A DNA stretch of 31,563 bases. Origin: Rhodospirillaceae bacterium UBA3470. Its GTDB lineage: Bacteria; Pseudomonadota; Alphaproteobacteria; Rhodospirillales; Casp-alpha2. The stretch covers positions 1-31,563 of the forward strand of contig DFRF01000048.1 in NCBI GenBank assembly GCA_002378125.1. The letters are read 5' to 3'. The first letter of the stretch is position 1. The number at the start of each line of letters is the position of its first letter. The notes under the pieces are model-generated. The model was not told where the DNA came from, did no database searches, and was given only the letters and a program-made list of their open reading frames with translations. Below, piece by piece: positions 1 through 8,770 of the stretch. The translations under genes were made by a program, and so were the position numbers.

Positions 1-132
1 ACGATAAGGAAACTTTTCATGCTCCGTGCCGATCCGCCAAGCCTTGGCCGGTTTGGAGCCGGTTTCCAGGTAGGCGACAAGTTCCGATGTGTCTTCAATG
101 GGTGGGCGAGAGTTTGCCTGGTCTTCGGGCAT
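1..132 (-). CDS. gshA: glutamate-cysteine ligase, N-terminal fragment
   Basis: Only the first 44 codons lie in the window; the gene runs off the left edge. The product would make gamma-glutamylcysteine, the first step of glutathione synthesis, in the cytoplasm. The visible residues include a Pro-Pro-Ile-Glu stretch near residue 11 and the motif WRIGTEHEKF near residues 32-41. That motif is typical of the start of the plant/alphaproteobacterial type of glutamate-cysteine ligase. The ATG at 132 follows AGGAACC at a reasonable spacing. It lies 41 bases after the rsmE stop on the same strand, an order common in alphaproteobacteria, so cotranscription with rsmE is likely. The assignment rests on a short segment. 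Confidence 0.8.
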   Translation of the reverse strand, partial: MPEDQANSRPPIEDTSELVAYLETGSKPAKAWRIGTEHEKFPYR

Positions 133-173
133 GTGGTTCCTCTTGTTATGCGGTCCGGCGCAAAGCCGGAATC

Positions 174-920
174 TTAGGCCCAATCGCCGCGCGTCGCCTG
201 CCAACAGGTCAGTGCCGCCACGACGGCCGTTTCCGCACGCAAGATGCGGGGGCCCAGATCGATGGTTATAACAAACGGCAAGGTACGCAGGAACACAAGT
301 TCGGTTTTGGAAAAACCGCCTTGCGGACCGATCATAAATGCTGGGGCATGGTTTTCCACTCTGATTTCGTTCAGGATTTTCATTGCACTGTTACTTTCGC
401 CGGTCTCATCAGCTATGATTAAAGACTGGGCCAAGGGCCATGAACCCAACAGTTCCCGTAGGCCAATGGGCGATCCAATTTGTGGAATATCCAGGCGACC
501 GCATTGCTCCGCCGCTTCGCGGGCATTAATCTGCAGACGTTCGACATTGACCCGTCCTGTATGGGTAAACTCGGTAATGACGGGGCGCAGGGCGCGGGCT
601 CCAAGCTCCGTGGCCTTGGCAACGATAAAGTCCGTCGCTGTTTTCTTCACGGGTGCGAAGAAGAGGTCCGGGCCTGATACGCTGGATTGGTTCCGAATCT
701 GCTCTGTGGCAATGCCGAACCCGGCCTTCCGTTGAAGATCAAGTTGTCCCACTCTCCATTCTCCATCGTGGCCGTTGAACACGGCCACCGCAGCGTCCGT
801 ACCGAGCCGCATTACATCCCGAAGATAGTGGGCTTGGTCGCGTGTGAAGATGACCCGTATATCCGGTGCAAGCGGCTGATCGACGTAAACTCGGGGAAGA
901 GATTGAACCATGGCAACCAT
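174..920 (-). CDS. rsmE: 16S rRNA m3U1498 methyltransferase RsmE
   Basis: The product methylates N3 of U1498 in 16S rRNA using SAM and belongs to the SPOUT (knotted) methyltransferases. The C-terminal half carries the family signature IGPQGGFSKTE and, near the end, LGPRILRAETA, which form the SAM-binding trefoil knot. The N-terminal PUA-like part begins with RVYVDQPL and contains the usual HYLRDVMRL segment. Starting at 920 gives 248 residues, normal for the family. An ATG at 911 (245 residues) is equally possible, because neither has a clear ribosome binding site. The open frame extends further upstream to 992, but that part overlaps the divergent ubiA start and looks unlike RsmE. It is probably cotranscribed with gshA. 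Confidence 0.93.
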   Translation of the reverse strand: MVAMVQSLPRVYVDQPLAPDIRVIFTRDQAHYLRDVMRLGTDAAVAVFNGHDGEWRVGQLDLQRKAGFGIATEQIRNQSSVSGPDLFFAPVKKTATDFIVAKATELGARALRPVITEFTHTGRVNVERLQINAREAAEQCGRLDIPQIGSPIGLRELLGSWPLAQSLIIADETGESNSAMKILNEIRVENHAPAFMIGPQGGFSKTELVFLRTLPFVITIDLGPRILRAETAVVAALTCWQATRGDWA

Positions 921-985
921 GATAGGCGCTGGATTGGCTTCGGCAAGCAGTGGTGATCCCTGCCTGGCCGGCGTATAGTGCCGCC

Positions 986-1912
986 ATGACAAGACCGTCT
1001 GCTACGTCTGCTAGCGACATCGCCACGGGAAACTGGGTTGATAGGTGGGCACCCAAGCCTGCGCGGCCCTTCCTGCGGCTTATGCGTGCGGACAGGCCTA
1101 TCGGTACATGGTTGCTATTGATCCCGTGTTGGTGGAGCACGGCGATGGCGTCCAGCGGACTTCCCGATTGGTGGTTGATGGCCCTGTTCGGCGTGGGCGC
1201 ATTGGTCATGCGAGGGGCCGGATGTGCGTTCAATGATTTGGTCGACCGGGATTTTGACTGCATGGTCACGCGCACCGTTGGGCGACCCATAGCCAATGGC
1301 GATCTGAGCATTTTCCAAGCATTCGCGTTGCTGGCGTTCTTACTTGGGATTGGATTGGCGATCCTCCTTCAGCTCAACCGGATGACGGTCGGGCTTGGGC
1401 TGGCTTCGCTTATACTGGTGATCGTTTACCCGTTTATGAAGCGGTTTACCTACTGGCCCCAGGCGTTCCTTGGCCTAACATTCAATTGGGGCGCGTTGAT
1501 GGGGTGGGCTGCCGTGACCGGAACCCTCGAAGCGCCGGCTTTGTGGATGTATATTGCGGGGCTATTTTGGACATTGGGTTACGACACCATTTATGCCCAT
1601 CAAGATAAGGCCGACGATCTCTTGGTTGGCGTGAAATCGACAGCGCTGAAATTCGGCACTGCCACGACCAAATGGATAGTTGGATTTTACGTCATAACCA
1701 TCGTGCTTCTTGGTTTAGCCGGTTCCGAGGCGGCGATGGCGTGGCCGTATTATGCGGGTCTAATGGCTGGCGCTGCGAATTTGACGTGGCAACTCCTGAC
1801 CGTCAATTTTGATGCGCCCAAGTCCTGCCTGAGGATATTCAAATCCAACCGAGATTTTGGCCTGATCATTTTGGTTGGCATTGTCATCGCCCGCGCCACC
1901 GGCGCGGCCTAA
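986..1912 (+). CDS. ubiA: 4-hydroxybenzoate octaprenyltransferase UbiA
   Basis: This integral membrane prenyltransferase attaches the polyprenyl tail to 4-hydroxybenzoate in ubiquinone synthesis. Both Asp-rich motifs that bind Mg-diphosphate are visible: NDLVDRDFD (codons around 1233-1259) and YAHQDKADD (around 1592-1618). The remainder is a series of hydrophobic helices ending at a short polar tail. The frame is open from 950, but the ATG at 986 gives a 308-residue protein of normal length and removes an unlikely N-terminal extension. The gene diverges from rsmE, with only about 65 bases between starts, and converges on the next gene, overlapping its end by 4 bases. Confidence 0.93.
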   Translation: MTRPSATSASDIATGNWVDRWAPKPARPFLRLMRADRPIGTWLLLIPCWWSTAMASSGLPDWWLMALFGVGALVMRGAGCAFNDLVDRDFDCMVTRTVGRPIANGDLSIFQAFALLAFLLGIGLAILLQLNRMTVGLGLASLILVIVYPFMKRFTYWPQAFLGLTFNWGALMGWAAVTGTLEAPALWMYIAGLFWTLGYDTIYAHQDKADDLLVGVKSTALKFGTATTKWIVGFYVITIVLLGLAGSEAAMAWPYYAGLMAGAANLTWQLLTVNFDAPKSCLRIFKSNRDFGLIILVGIVIARATGAA

Positions 1913-2634
1913 ATGGGGATTTCCCGGAAGGATTTCGGGACAAAGGGCTGCGTGTTGACCCGTAATTGATCCGACCGCACCTGGCGAAGGTACGCATCGT
2001 TAATCGACGTGCGGATGAAGTCATCAGTTTCCATTCCCGGATTGAGGACATCGCGTATGTGCTCTTGGACTTCTAGTTGTGACATGGCGCGACGTGACCG
2101 GCCTTCGGCCCGCACTTCCAAAAGGGGGATAGGACCATGGTCATCGCACAGCGTGCCCCGGGTGGAATTGTATATGTGTACGGCTTCGATGGGCGGACCC
2201 ACTTCAACTTCGATCTGAAGATCGGACAATAATCCGAAACTGTAGTTGGCGCCGGAAACCTCGGTCTCATGCATGCGCGTCAACTGAACCTCGTCCAGCC
2301 ACGTCACGAACAAGCTTACGCGAACGCCCGCAACTTCCTGAAGGGTTGCCGGAATTGACCCGTAGGAGGCGACATGCGGGGAATAGACGGAATCGTAGTT
2401 GTGGAGGACGGTCCGCACGACCGGAATGGGGCCCCAATCCCGACCATTAAATTTCCGCGACAACTGTATGGGAGATTGGTTGGATCCGACGGCGAGGACG
2501 GGTGTTCGGTCCGCCAGGTCGGTCAACCGTTCATCGGCCTCAATCGCCGTGGTTTTGCCGTTGTCAAAGATGAAGGACGTCGATGGGATCAGGTAGGGAT
2601 AGGTTTTAGCCCGTGTCAGCGGGTCTTCCTGCAT
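1909..2634 (-). CDS. conserved hypothetical protein, possibly gamma-glutamylcyclotransferase-like
   Basis: A 241-residue soluble protein whose function I do not recognise with certainty. It contains VLAVGSNQSP (residues 47-56), which resembles the YGSN-type loop of the gamma-glutamylcyclotransferase (BtrG-like) fold. A following YGSIPATL and the segment LTRMHETE, with Glu123 a candidate acid/base, fit that fold loosely. This is an inference from motif shape only. The ATG at 2634 lies 4 bases after the stop of the HD-GYP gene, so the two are almost certainly one transcript with coupled translation. A longer reading from 2724 would overlap the HD-GYP gene and is rejected. The 3' end overlaps the ubiA stop by 4 bases on the opposite strand. 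Confidence 0.75.
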   Translation of the reverse strand: MQEDPLTRAKTYPYLIPSTSFIFDNGKTTAIEADERLTDLADRTPVLAVGSNQSPIQLSRKFNGRDWGPIPVVRTVLHNYDSVYSPHVASYGSIPATLQEVAGVRVSLFVTWLDEVQLTRMHETEVSGANYSFGLLSDLQIEVEVGPPIEAVHIYNSTRGTLCDDHGPIPLLEVRAEGRSRRAMSQLEVQEHIRDVLNPGMETDDFIRTSINDAYLRQVRSDQLRVNTQPFVPKSFREIPI

Positions 2635-2638
2635 TGGA

Positions 2639-4423
2639 TCAGTCTTCACTGCCGCCGGCCGTTTGGACGTACTCCGAGAGATCCACATCATCGATCTGCG
2701 ACGGATCGAGGTAGCGATCCGCATATTCCTTGTAGATGCCAGACGTCAAGAACAGCTCAAATAGATCTTCATCAATATGGGCGTCCTTTTTCATGGAGGA
2801 CATGATCTCGACGCAGGCACTGAGGGACTTGGCCGGTTTGTAAGGGCGGTCGGCCGCGGTTAGTGCCTCGAAAATATCAGCGATGGCCATGATCCGGGCC
2901 GGTATCGACATGTCGTCGCTGGTTAGTTTTTTTGGGTATCCCGTGCCATCTATCTTCTCGTGGTGCCCTCCAGCATACTCAGGGACGCGGGCTAAATGTT
3001 TTGGAAACGGCAGTTGTTCCAACATGATGATCGTCTGTACGATATGGTCGTTGATTTTGAAGCGTTCCTCTTCGGTCAACGTTCCGCGGCCGATGGACAG
3101 GTTGTAGACTTCACCCAGATTGTATTTATGCTCTGGCACATTAAGCTTGAAACCGTAGGGATTGTCGTTCGACGCTGCCGGTTCGGCGGTTTCGCGGTAT
3201 ATGATGTGATAATCTTTGTCTGACAACAGGTTCTCTACTACTGGCATTTCCAGTTCGGGGGTTCGGTCCTTTCGTTTCTGTTCCTCGTAGGAAATGCCAA
3301 TCCGGTCACTGAGGGTTCGAGTCCATTGAATTTCGGCAATGGACTCGAGGCGCTCGATCAACTCAGGGGCTACGAACTCGCCGCCCATATTGCATTGGGC
3401 GATAAAGTTAAAGTCATCATCTAGTTTCGACAGGCGCTCATCCAATTTGGCCTTCAGCGTTTCTGCGGGGCCGCCGTCGATAATCGCTTCCAGGTATTCG
3501 ACCATGGCGTCGCGTTTCACAACCTCAAACCGCATCCGGACTTCGTGGATGCGGTTATATATGGTTTCCAACTTGGTTGCCTTGTCGACCACGTATTCGG
3601 GCGTCGTTACTTTGCCGCAATCATGCAGCCAGGCTCCGATATGGAGTTCGTACATCTCATCGTCTGTGAGATTGAAGTCGGCAAAGGGCCCGTCAACAGC
3701 CTCGCAGGCGGCGCGGGCCAGCATTTTTGTTAATTCTGGTACGCGTTGGCAATGGCCCCCCGTGTAAGGCGATTTGGCGTCAATGGCGGACGCGATCAAC
3801 TCTATGAAAGAATCGAGTAGTTTCTTCTGCGCATCCAAGAGCTGTTGGTTATCAAGTGCCACGGCCGCCTGGGACGCCAGGGCCTCGATCAAAGGCTGAA
3901 TTTCTGTGCTGAAGGCGATGACGTCACCAGGTGCGGGCCCTTGGGCGTTGAGTAGCTCTAACACGCCAATGATTTGATTTTGACTGTTTTTAAGAGGCAC
4001 GGTGAGGAAGGACTTGGAGTGATATCCCATGCCTTCATCGAATTTTTTTGTGCCTGTAAAGTCGAAATCCTTCGCTTCGTAGGCGTCGGGGATGTTAACG
4101 GACATGCCGGAAATTGCGGTCCACGTGGCGACGTTCTTGCGGTTCTCCTCGCCCGTGTCTGGATCGTATATGTGAAGTGGGGGAAAAGTGATTTCCTTAC
4201 CGGTTGTGCCACCTAGCGCGATATTCAATGAGTCGTTTCGCATGATCTCGAACTTCAAAGCGTCGTCTTCGGTGCGGAGGAATAGAGTGCCGCCATCGGC
4301 TTTGCAGAGGTCTTTGGCCTCCAGAAGAATACGCTCCATCAACCGATTGGTGTCGCGTTCCGCTGAGAGGGCGATCCCGATCTCTATTAGCCGTTGAAAT
4401 GGATTGGCGGTAATGTCTGTCAT
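2639..4423 (-). CDS. GAF and HD-GYP domain c-di-GMP phosphodiesterase
   Basis: A 594-residue cytoplasmic signalling protein predicted to hydrolyse cyclic di-GMP. An N-terminal GAF sensor domain covers roughly residues 10-195 and would sense a small ligand or partner. The catalytic domain shows GGHCQRV (His224), the metal-binding LHDCGK (His267, Asp268, Lys271) and the full HD-GYP signature HHEKxDGTGYP at residues 487-497, followed by the usual ARIMAIADxFEALTAADRPY. The family's metal and GYP residues look intact, so it should be active. A segment of about 170 residues (around 300-475) separates the HDCGK and HHEK motifs, much longer than in a minimal HD-GYP domain. There is no membrane segment. 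It leads a two-gene unit with the downstream conserved protein. Confidence 0.92.
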   Translation of the reverse strand: MTDITANPFQRLIEIGIALSAERDTNRLMERILLEAKDLCKADGGTLFLRTEDDALKFEIMRNDSLNIALGGTTGKEITFPPLHIYDPDTGEENRKNVATWTAISGMSVNIPDAYEAKDFDFTGTKKFDEGMGYHSKSFLTVPLKNSQNQIIGVLELLNAQGPAPGDVIAFSTEIQPLIEALASQAAVALDNQQLLDAQKKLLDSFIELIASAIDAKSPYTGGHCQRVPELTKMLARAACEAVDGPFADFNLTDDEMYELHIGAWLHDCGKVTTPEYVVDKATKLETIYNRIHEVRMRFEVVKRDAMVEYLEAIIDGGPAETLKAKLDERLSKLDDDFNFIAQCNMGGEFVAPELIERLESIAEIQWTRTLSDRIGISYEEQKRKDRTPELEMPVVENLLSDKDYHIIYRETAEPAASNDNPYGFKLNVPEHKYNLGEVYNLSIGRGTLTEEERFKINDHIVQTIIMLEQLPFPKHLARVPEYAGGHHEKIDGTGYPKKLTSDDMSIPARIMAIADIFEALTAADRPYKPAKSLSACVEIMSSMKKDAHIDEDLFELFLTSGIYKEYADRYLDPSQIDDVDLSEYVQTAGGSED

Positions 4424-4711
4424 GATGTCGATTCTGTCGTCTTACTCTACTGCGAGTGCAATAAAATCGGACTCTACGATAGTGACGAATAAGCTAGAAA
4501 GATGGTCGGGAGGATGAAAATACCCTCGTGAGATTTGCTGCTTCCCTGCGTCATCTTTTCTCTGACATATGACGGAAGCCTCATCTCTCTTGTAAACCTC
4601 CAATGCAAGCGTATCTTTGTTCCTCTTGGATGACAACTGGATCAATTCGCAAGCGCTTGACGCCGCTTTGGCGGATGCGCCCAATACCCAAACCGAAGGT
4701 GGGTCCCCATC
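4424..4711. other. divergent intergenic region between HD-GYP gene and ubiD-family gene
   Basis: These 288 bases must carry the promoters of two divergent genes. Two GANTC sites, GATTC at 4430-4434 and GACTC at 4470-4474, lie just upstream of the HD-GYP start. GANTC is the CcrM methylation site used with GcrA in alphaproteobacteria. I see no convincing -35/-10 pair, and the 80-residue open frame on the minus strand (4442-4684) lacks support. Confidence 0.5.
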
Positions 4712-6232
4712 ATGCCTTACGTTTCCCTTAGGGACTTCATTGAGAAACGTCTGGAACCTGCGGGTGAACTGGTACGCGTTTCGACGCCGGTGTTGCCCGC
4801 TCTCGAGATGACGGAAATCCAGACGCGGCTTATTGCCGAGGGTGGTCCGGCTGCCCTGTTTGAAAACCCGGTTCGCGAGGACGGCAGCCCCTACGATATG
4901 CCCGTCTTGGTCAACTTGTTTGGGACGGTCGAGCGTGTGGCCTGGGGGATGGACCGCTCGCCGGACGGTTTGCGGGAAATTGGAGAAACTCTCGCGTTTT
5001 TACGCCAACCGGAGCCGCCGGGTGGCTGGAAAGAGGCCTTCGCCATGATGCCGCTTTTGAAGACTGTGATGGCGATGAAGCCAAAATCGGTGTCCGGCGC
5101 ACCGTGCCAGGAAGTAATTTTGCGCGGAAACGACGTCGATCTGAGCCGGTTGCCCATTCAAACCTGCTGGCCCGGAGAGCCAGCACCTCTCATTACTTGG
5201 CCTTTGGTCGTGACCCAGGGCCCAAATTCGGACGGCGCGGACCGGCGAGACGCCTTTAATCTCGGTATCTATCGGATGCAGGTGACGGGGCCCAATACGA
5301 CTATCATGCGCTGGCTGAAACATCGCGGCGGCGCGCAACAACATGCGCGCTGGAAGGAAAGTAGGCCCGACCCCCTGCCTGCAGCCGCTGTCATTGGTGC
5401 TGACCCGGGAACCATTTTGGCAGCGGTGACGCCAGTCCCGGATACCCTTTCCGAGTATCAGTTTGCGGGTTTGCTGCGTGGCAAGAAAGTGGATCTAGTG
5501 GATTGCGTTAGCGTCCCGCTGAAGGTACCGGCGTCCGCTGAGATCGTCATCGAAGGCCACGTGTCGCTTGATGCATATGAAGACGAAGGGCCTTACGGTG
5601 ATCATACAGGTTTTTACAATTCCGTTGAGCCGTTTCCCGTATTCACAGTTTCCGCTTTGACTATGCGACGTCACCCGATTTATTTATCCACGTATACCGG
5701 CCGCCCGCCCGATGAGCCGTCCATTTTGGGTGAGGCACTTAATGACGTGTTTGTACCCCTGTTCACGCAACAGTTTCCGGAAGTGGTTGATTTTTGGCTG
5801 CCGCCCGAGGCCTGCTCCTACCGCGTGGCGGTGGTGTCAATGAAAAAGGCCTACGCTGGACATGCGAAACGGGTCATGATGGGCGTTTGGTCGTACTTGC
5901 GGCAGTTCATGTACACAAAATTCGTTATTGTCGTGGATGACACTATCGATGCGCGGAATTGGACGGACGTGATCTGGGCGATTTCTACTCACGTCGACCC
6001 GGCGCGCGACCTAACGATGATTGAGAACACCCCCATCGACTATCTTGACTTCGCGTCGCCAGAATCAGGTTTGGGCAGCAAGATGGGGATCGATGCGACA
6101 ACCAAGTTGCCCCCCGAGATTCATCGGGAATGGGGCCAGAAGATCGCCATGAGTGATGATATTATCGCAGAAGTGACGCGAAAATGGGAAAGCTATGGTC
6201 TGCCCGGAAGCGGTAAACCCATCTGGGAATAG
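4712..6232 (+). CDS. ubiD: UbiD-family decarboxylase
   Basis: A 506-residue member of the UbiD family, which uses prenylated FMN to decarboxylate aromatic or unsaturated acids. In ubiquinone synthesis this is 3-polyprenyl-4-hydroxybenzoate decarboxylase. The catalytic region EDEGPYGDHTGFYN near residue 290 contains the conserved acidic residues of the family. The stretch LPIQTCWPGEPAPLITWPLVVT and the NLGIYRMQ segment are typical of the N-terminal half. It starts at an ATG preceded by GAAGGTGGG. UbiA lies a few kilobases away, which fits a ubiquinone role. However, many UbiD paralogues act on other substrates, so the symbol is given with reservation. A flavin prenyltransferase (ubiX) is not in the window. 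Confidence 0.88.
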   Translation: MPYVSLRDFIEKRLEPAGELVRVSTPVLPALEMTEIQTRLIAEGGPAALFENPVREDGSPYDMPVLVNLFGTVERVAWGMDRSPDGLREIGETLAFLRQPEPPGGWKEAFAMMPLLKTVMAMKPKSVSGAPCQEVILRGNDVDLSRLPIQTCWPGEPAPLITWPLVVTQGPNSDGADRRDAFNLGIYRMQVTGPNTTIMRWLKHRGGAQQHARWKESRPDPLPAAAVIGADPGTILAAVTPVPDTLSEYQFAGLLRGKKVDLVDCVSVPLKVPASAEIVIEGHVSLDAYEDEGPYGDHTGFYNSVEPFPVFTVSALTMRRHPIYLSTYTGRPPDEPSILGEALNDVFVPLFTQQFPEVVDFWLPPEACSYRVAVVSMKKAYAGHAKRVMMGVWSYLRQFMYTKFVIVVDDTIDARNWTDVIWAISTHVDPARDLTMIENTPIDYLDFASPESGLGSKMGIDATTKLPPEIHREWGQKIAMSDDIIAEVTRKWESYGLPGSGKPIWE

Positions 6233-6260
6233 ATGGGCTCCTCCAAGCCTTTCCGCCCGG

Positions 6261-6289
6261 TTGACGTAGCCCTGCGACCTGCGTAGTTT
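6261..6289 (+). promoter_or_regulatory. candidate sigma-70-type promoter for lysS
   Basis: TTGACG at 6261-6266, a 17-base spacer and TAGTTT at 6284-6289 lie about 35 bases before the lysS start. The -35 match is good but the -10 is weak (3 of 6), so this is only a candidate. Confidence 0.3.
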
Positions 6290-6324
6290 CCCGCGGCGCA
6301 TGAACGGATGTTGGATTTCTGGAT

Positions 6325-7908
6325 ATGAGTGAGTTGCGGGCGCTTGCGGAAAAAGCCAAGGCCTGGCCTTTCCAAGAGGCGAAGGCGCTGTTGAAGCATG
6401 TTGGCCAGAAGGTGCCGGAAAAGGGATATGTCCTGTTTGAGACCGGATACGGCCCGTCGGGCCTGCCGCACATCGGCACGTTTGGTGAAGTGGCCCGGAC
6501 GTCTATGGTGCGCCATGCGTTTTCGACCCTGTCCGACATGCCGACCCGCCTATTCGCATTTTCCGACGACATGGATGGATTGCGGAAGGTCCCCGACAAC
6601 ATCCCCAACCGCAATTTGATTATGGAACACCTGGGGAAGCCTTTGACCGCCATTCCCGATCCATTTGGAACGCACGAGAGCTTCGGCCATCACAACAACG
6701 CCCGACTGCAGGGGTTCCTGGATGATTTCGGATTCGATTATCAGTTTGTGAGTTCGACGGATTGTTACAAGGGCGGCCAATTCGATGACGCGTTAATGGG
6801 TATCCTAAAGAATTACGACGCGATCATGAACGTCATCTTGCCGACACTGGGTGCTGAGCGTCAGGCTACCTACAGCCCGTTCCTACCCGTCTGTCCGGAA
6901 ACTGGCATCGTGCTTCAGGCCCCTGTCGTGGAACGTGATGAGGTGGCGGGTACTATTGTCTATGCGCGTGATGACGGTATGCGGGTGGAAACGCCGGTCA
7001 CTGGCGGCCATTGCAAGCTCCAATGGAAAGCCGATTGGGCCATGCGCTGGGCTGCATTGGATGTGGATTATGAGATGTCCGGCAAAGATTTGATCGATTC
7101 CGTCAATCTCTCTGGGCAGATTTGCCGCATCCTCAGCGCCCGCCCGCCTGTGGGCTTTACATACGAGCTCTTTTTGGATGAAAAGGGCGAGAAAATTTCC
7201 AAATCGATCGGCAATGGGTTGTCCGTTGAAGAGTGGCTCCGGTATGCGCCGCCGGAGAGCTTATCGCAGTTCATGTTCCAGAAGCCGAAAACGGCAAAGC
7301 GCCTCTATTTTGACGTGATCCCGAAGAATGTGGATGAATACTTGCAACATCTTTCCAATCTGCCGGACCAGGAGCCTCAAAACCAGATTGATAACCCGGC
7401 CTGGCATATTCACCGGGGTGAACCGCCCCATGAGGATGCACATCTGAGTTACAGTATTCTTTTGAACCTCGCTAGTGTCTGCCACACCGAGGACAAGAGT
7501 GTGCTCTGGCACTTCATTTCCCGCTACCGTCCCGATGCCACGGCGGAAACAGCACCGATCCTTGACGGCTTAGTCGAGCGCGCCATCAACTACTATCAAG
7601 ATTTCATCAAGCCGCATAAAAAGTACCGCATGGCGACGACAAATGAACAAGCCGCAATCCAGGACCTCCGGGCTGCGCTCGACGGATTGGCGCTCGGTGC
7701 GGCGGCCGAGGATATCCAAACCGAGATTTATGAAATAGGCAAACGCCATGAATTCGAAAATCTACGGGATTGGTTCCGCTGTCTCTACGAGGTTCTTCTC
7801 GGTCAGGAGCAGGGGCCGCGCATGGGATCTTTCATCGCGCTCTACGGCCTGGATGAGACCAAAGACCTGCTAGATCGCGCGCTTGCCAGAGAGGATTTAT
7901 CCGCCTGA
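6325..7908 (+). CDS. lysS: lysyl-tRNA synthetase, class I
   Basis: This enzyme charges tRNA-Lys and belongs to the class I (archaeal-type) LysRS, which replaces the class II enzyme in many alphaproteobacteria. The HIGH-type signature HIGTFGE is at residues 49-55. The KMSKS-type signature KISKSIGNG begins near residue 290. Length is 527 residues, normal for the family. The region around residues 164-215 (DCYKGGQFDDAL and the CPETG segment) also fits. The ATG at 6325 is preceded only by a weak purine stretch. The stop is 4 bases from the stop of the convergent aminotransferase, leaving no room for a separate terminator. No second lysS is visible in the window. Confidence 0.96.
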   Translation: MSELRALAEKAKAWPFQEAKALLKHVGQKVPEKGYVLFETGYGPSGLPHIGTFGEVARTSMVRHAFSTLSDMPTRLFAFSDDMDGLRKVPDNIPNRNLIMEHLGKPLTAIPDPFGTHESFGHHNNARLQGFLDDFGFDYQFVSSTDCYKGGQFDDALMGILKNYDAIMNVILPTLGAERQATYSPFLPVCPETGIVLQAPVVERDEVAGTIVYARDDGMRVETPVTGGHCKLQWKADWAMRWAALDVDYEMSGKDLIDSVNLSGQICRILSARPPVGFTYELFLDEKGEKISKSIGNGLSVEEWLRYAPPESLSQFMFQKPKTAKRLYFDVIPKNVDEYLQHLSNLPDQEPQNQIDNPAWHIHRGEPPHEDAHLSYSILLNLASVCHTEDKSVLWHFISRYRPDATAETAPILDGLVERAINYYQDFIKPHKKYRMATTNEQAAIQDLRAALDGLALGAAAEDIQTEIYEIGKRHEFENLRDWFRCLYEVLLGQEQGPRMGSFIALYGLDETKDLLDRALAREDLSA

Positions 7909-7912
7909 ACGG

Positions 7913-8770
7913 TCAGCCGCAGTCTTGGGCAAACTCGAAATACAGTTCCCGAGCCCGGGTGTAGATGGGGCCAGGATGCAGTTCACGAACCTCGATGCGG
8001 GTGCAAGGTGATACCTTTGCGTAGTTGCCCGTTCCGAAAAGCTCATCCGCATCCAACAACTCCTCATATGCGATTGCCCGCTCCATGACAGCGTATCCTC
8101 CTTGGCGGAGGAGTTGGATGGTGCGTTGGCGGGTGATCCCGTTGAGAAACGTGCCATTGGTTCCTGGGGTATGAATAATGCCATCCTTGGCCATGAATAG
8201 ATTGGTGTAGGAAAATTCCGCCACATTCCCGTTCGGGTCGAGGACAACAGCCACGTCAAACCCCTTTGCATTTGCCTCGCTGATGCCGCGCGCCACGTTG
8301 GGGTAAAGGCAAGACGCCTTGGCTTCCGTTGGTGCCATTTCCCTAGCAGGCCGGCGAAACCGAGTCTGACAAGCGGAAAAGCCGTCCGGCACTGGTAGCG
8401 GCGAAACTGAAATATGGAGAAGAAACTGCGTCGAGGCTGGATCGGGAACAATGAAACCGCCGTCGGGATAGAACATGGGGCAGATATAGAGTTCAGTTCC
8501 TTTCGGAAACTTCTTCACGCCCTCGCGCGCCAGTATTGCGATCTCCTCTGCCGTGACCGTCGGGGCCATACCCATCACTTCTGCGGACTGGATCAGGCGC
8601 TGACAATGAAGATCAAGGTCCGGTATGCGGCCGAACATCGAACGCGCGCCGTCGAAAACATTGGACGCTAGCCAGAAGCCGTGATCTCGGGGTTTGATCA
8701 CCGCGGGGCTGTCATCGTGCCATTGGCCGTCCACGAATGTGACGGCGTCACCAGGTTTAGTTTTCGCCAT
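7913..8770 (-). CDS. ilvE: class IV aminotransferase, branched-chain type
   Basis: A fold-type IV PLP enzyme of 285 residues, most like branched-chain amino acid aminotransferase, which interconverts Leu/Ile/Val and their 2-oxo acids with glutamate. The PLP lysine is predicted as Lys151 in EAKASCLYPN, and Glu185 in EFSYTNLF is the conserved residue contacting the cofactor. LNGITRQRTI and the N-terminal VFDGARSM segment are also typical. The ATG at 8770 has AGGGAGG about nine bases upstream; an in-frame ATG at 8797 is less well supported. D-amino-acid aminotransferases share this fold, so the substrate class is inferred. A 19-base C run (coding strand) lies about 150 bases upstream of the start. 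Confidence 0.85.
   Translation of the reverse strand: MAKTKPGDAVTFVDGQWHDDSPAVIKPRDHGFWLASNVFDGARSMFGRIPDLDLHCQRLIQSAEVMGMAPTVTAEEIAILAREGVKKFPKGTELYICPMFYPDGGFIVPDPASTQFLLHISVSPLPVPDGFSACQTRFRRPAREMAPTEAKASCLYPNVARGISEANAKGFDVAVVLDPNGNVAEFSYTNLFMAKDGIIHTPGTNGTFLNGITRQRTIQLLRQGGYAVMERAIAYEELLDADELFGTGNYAKVSPCTRIEVRELHPGPIYTRARELYFEFAQDCG

Noticed and set aside
1878..1912. GC-rich inverted repeat CGCGCC-ACC-GGCGCG at the end of ubiA
   Set aside because: It lies in coding sequence without a T-run, so it is more likely codon bias than a terminator.
3314..3324. GGTTCGAGTCC, a perfect tRNA T-loop consensus
   Set aside because: It lies inside the HD-GYP gene, with no matching acceptor, D or anticodon arms around it.
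4442..4684. 80-residue open frame on the minus strand
   Set aside because: No recognisable family or ribosome binding site; it lies in the divergent promoter region between two real genes.
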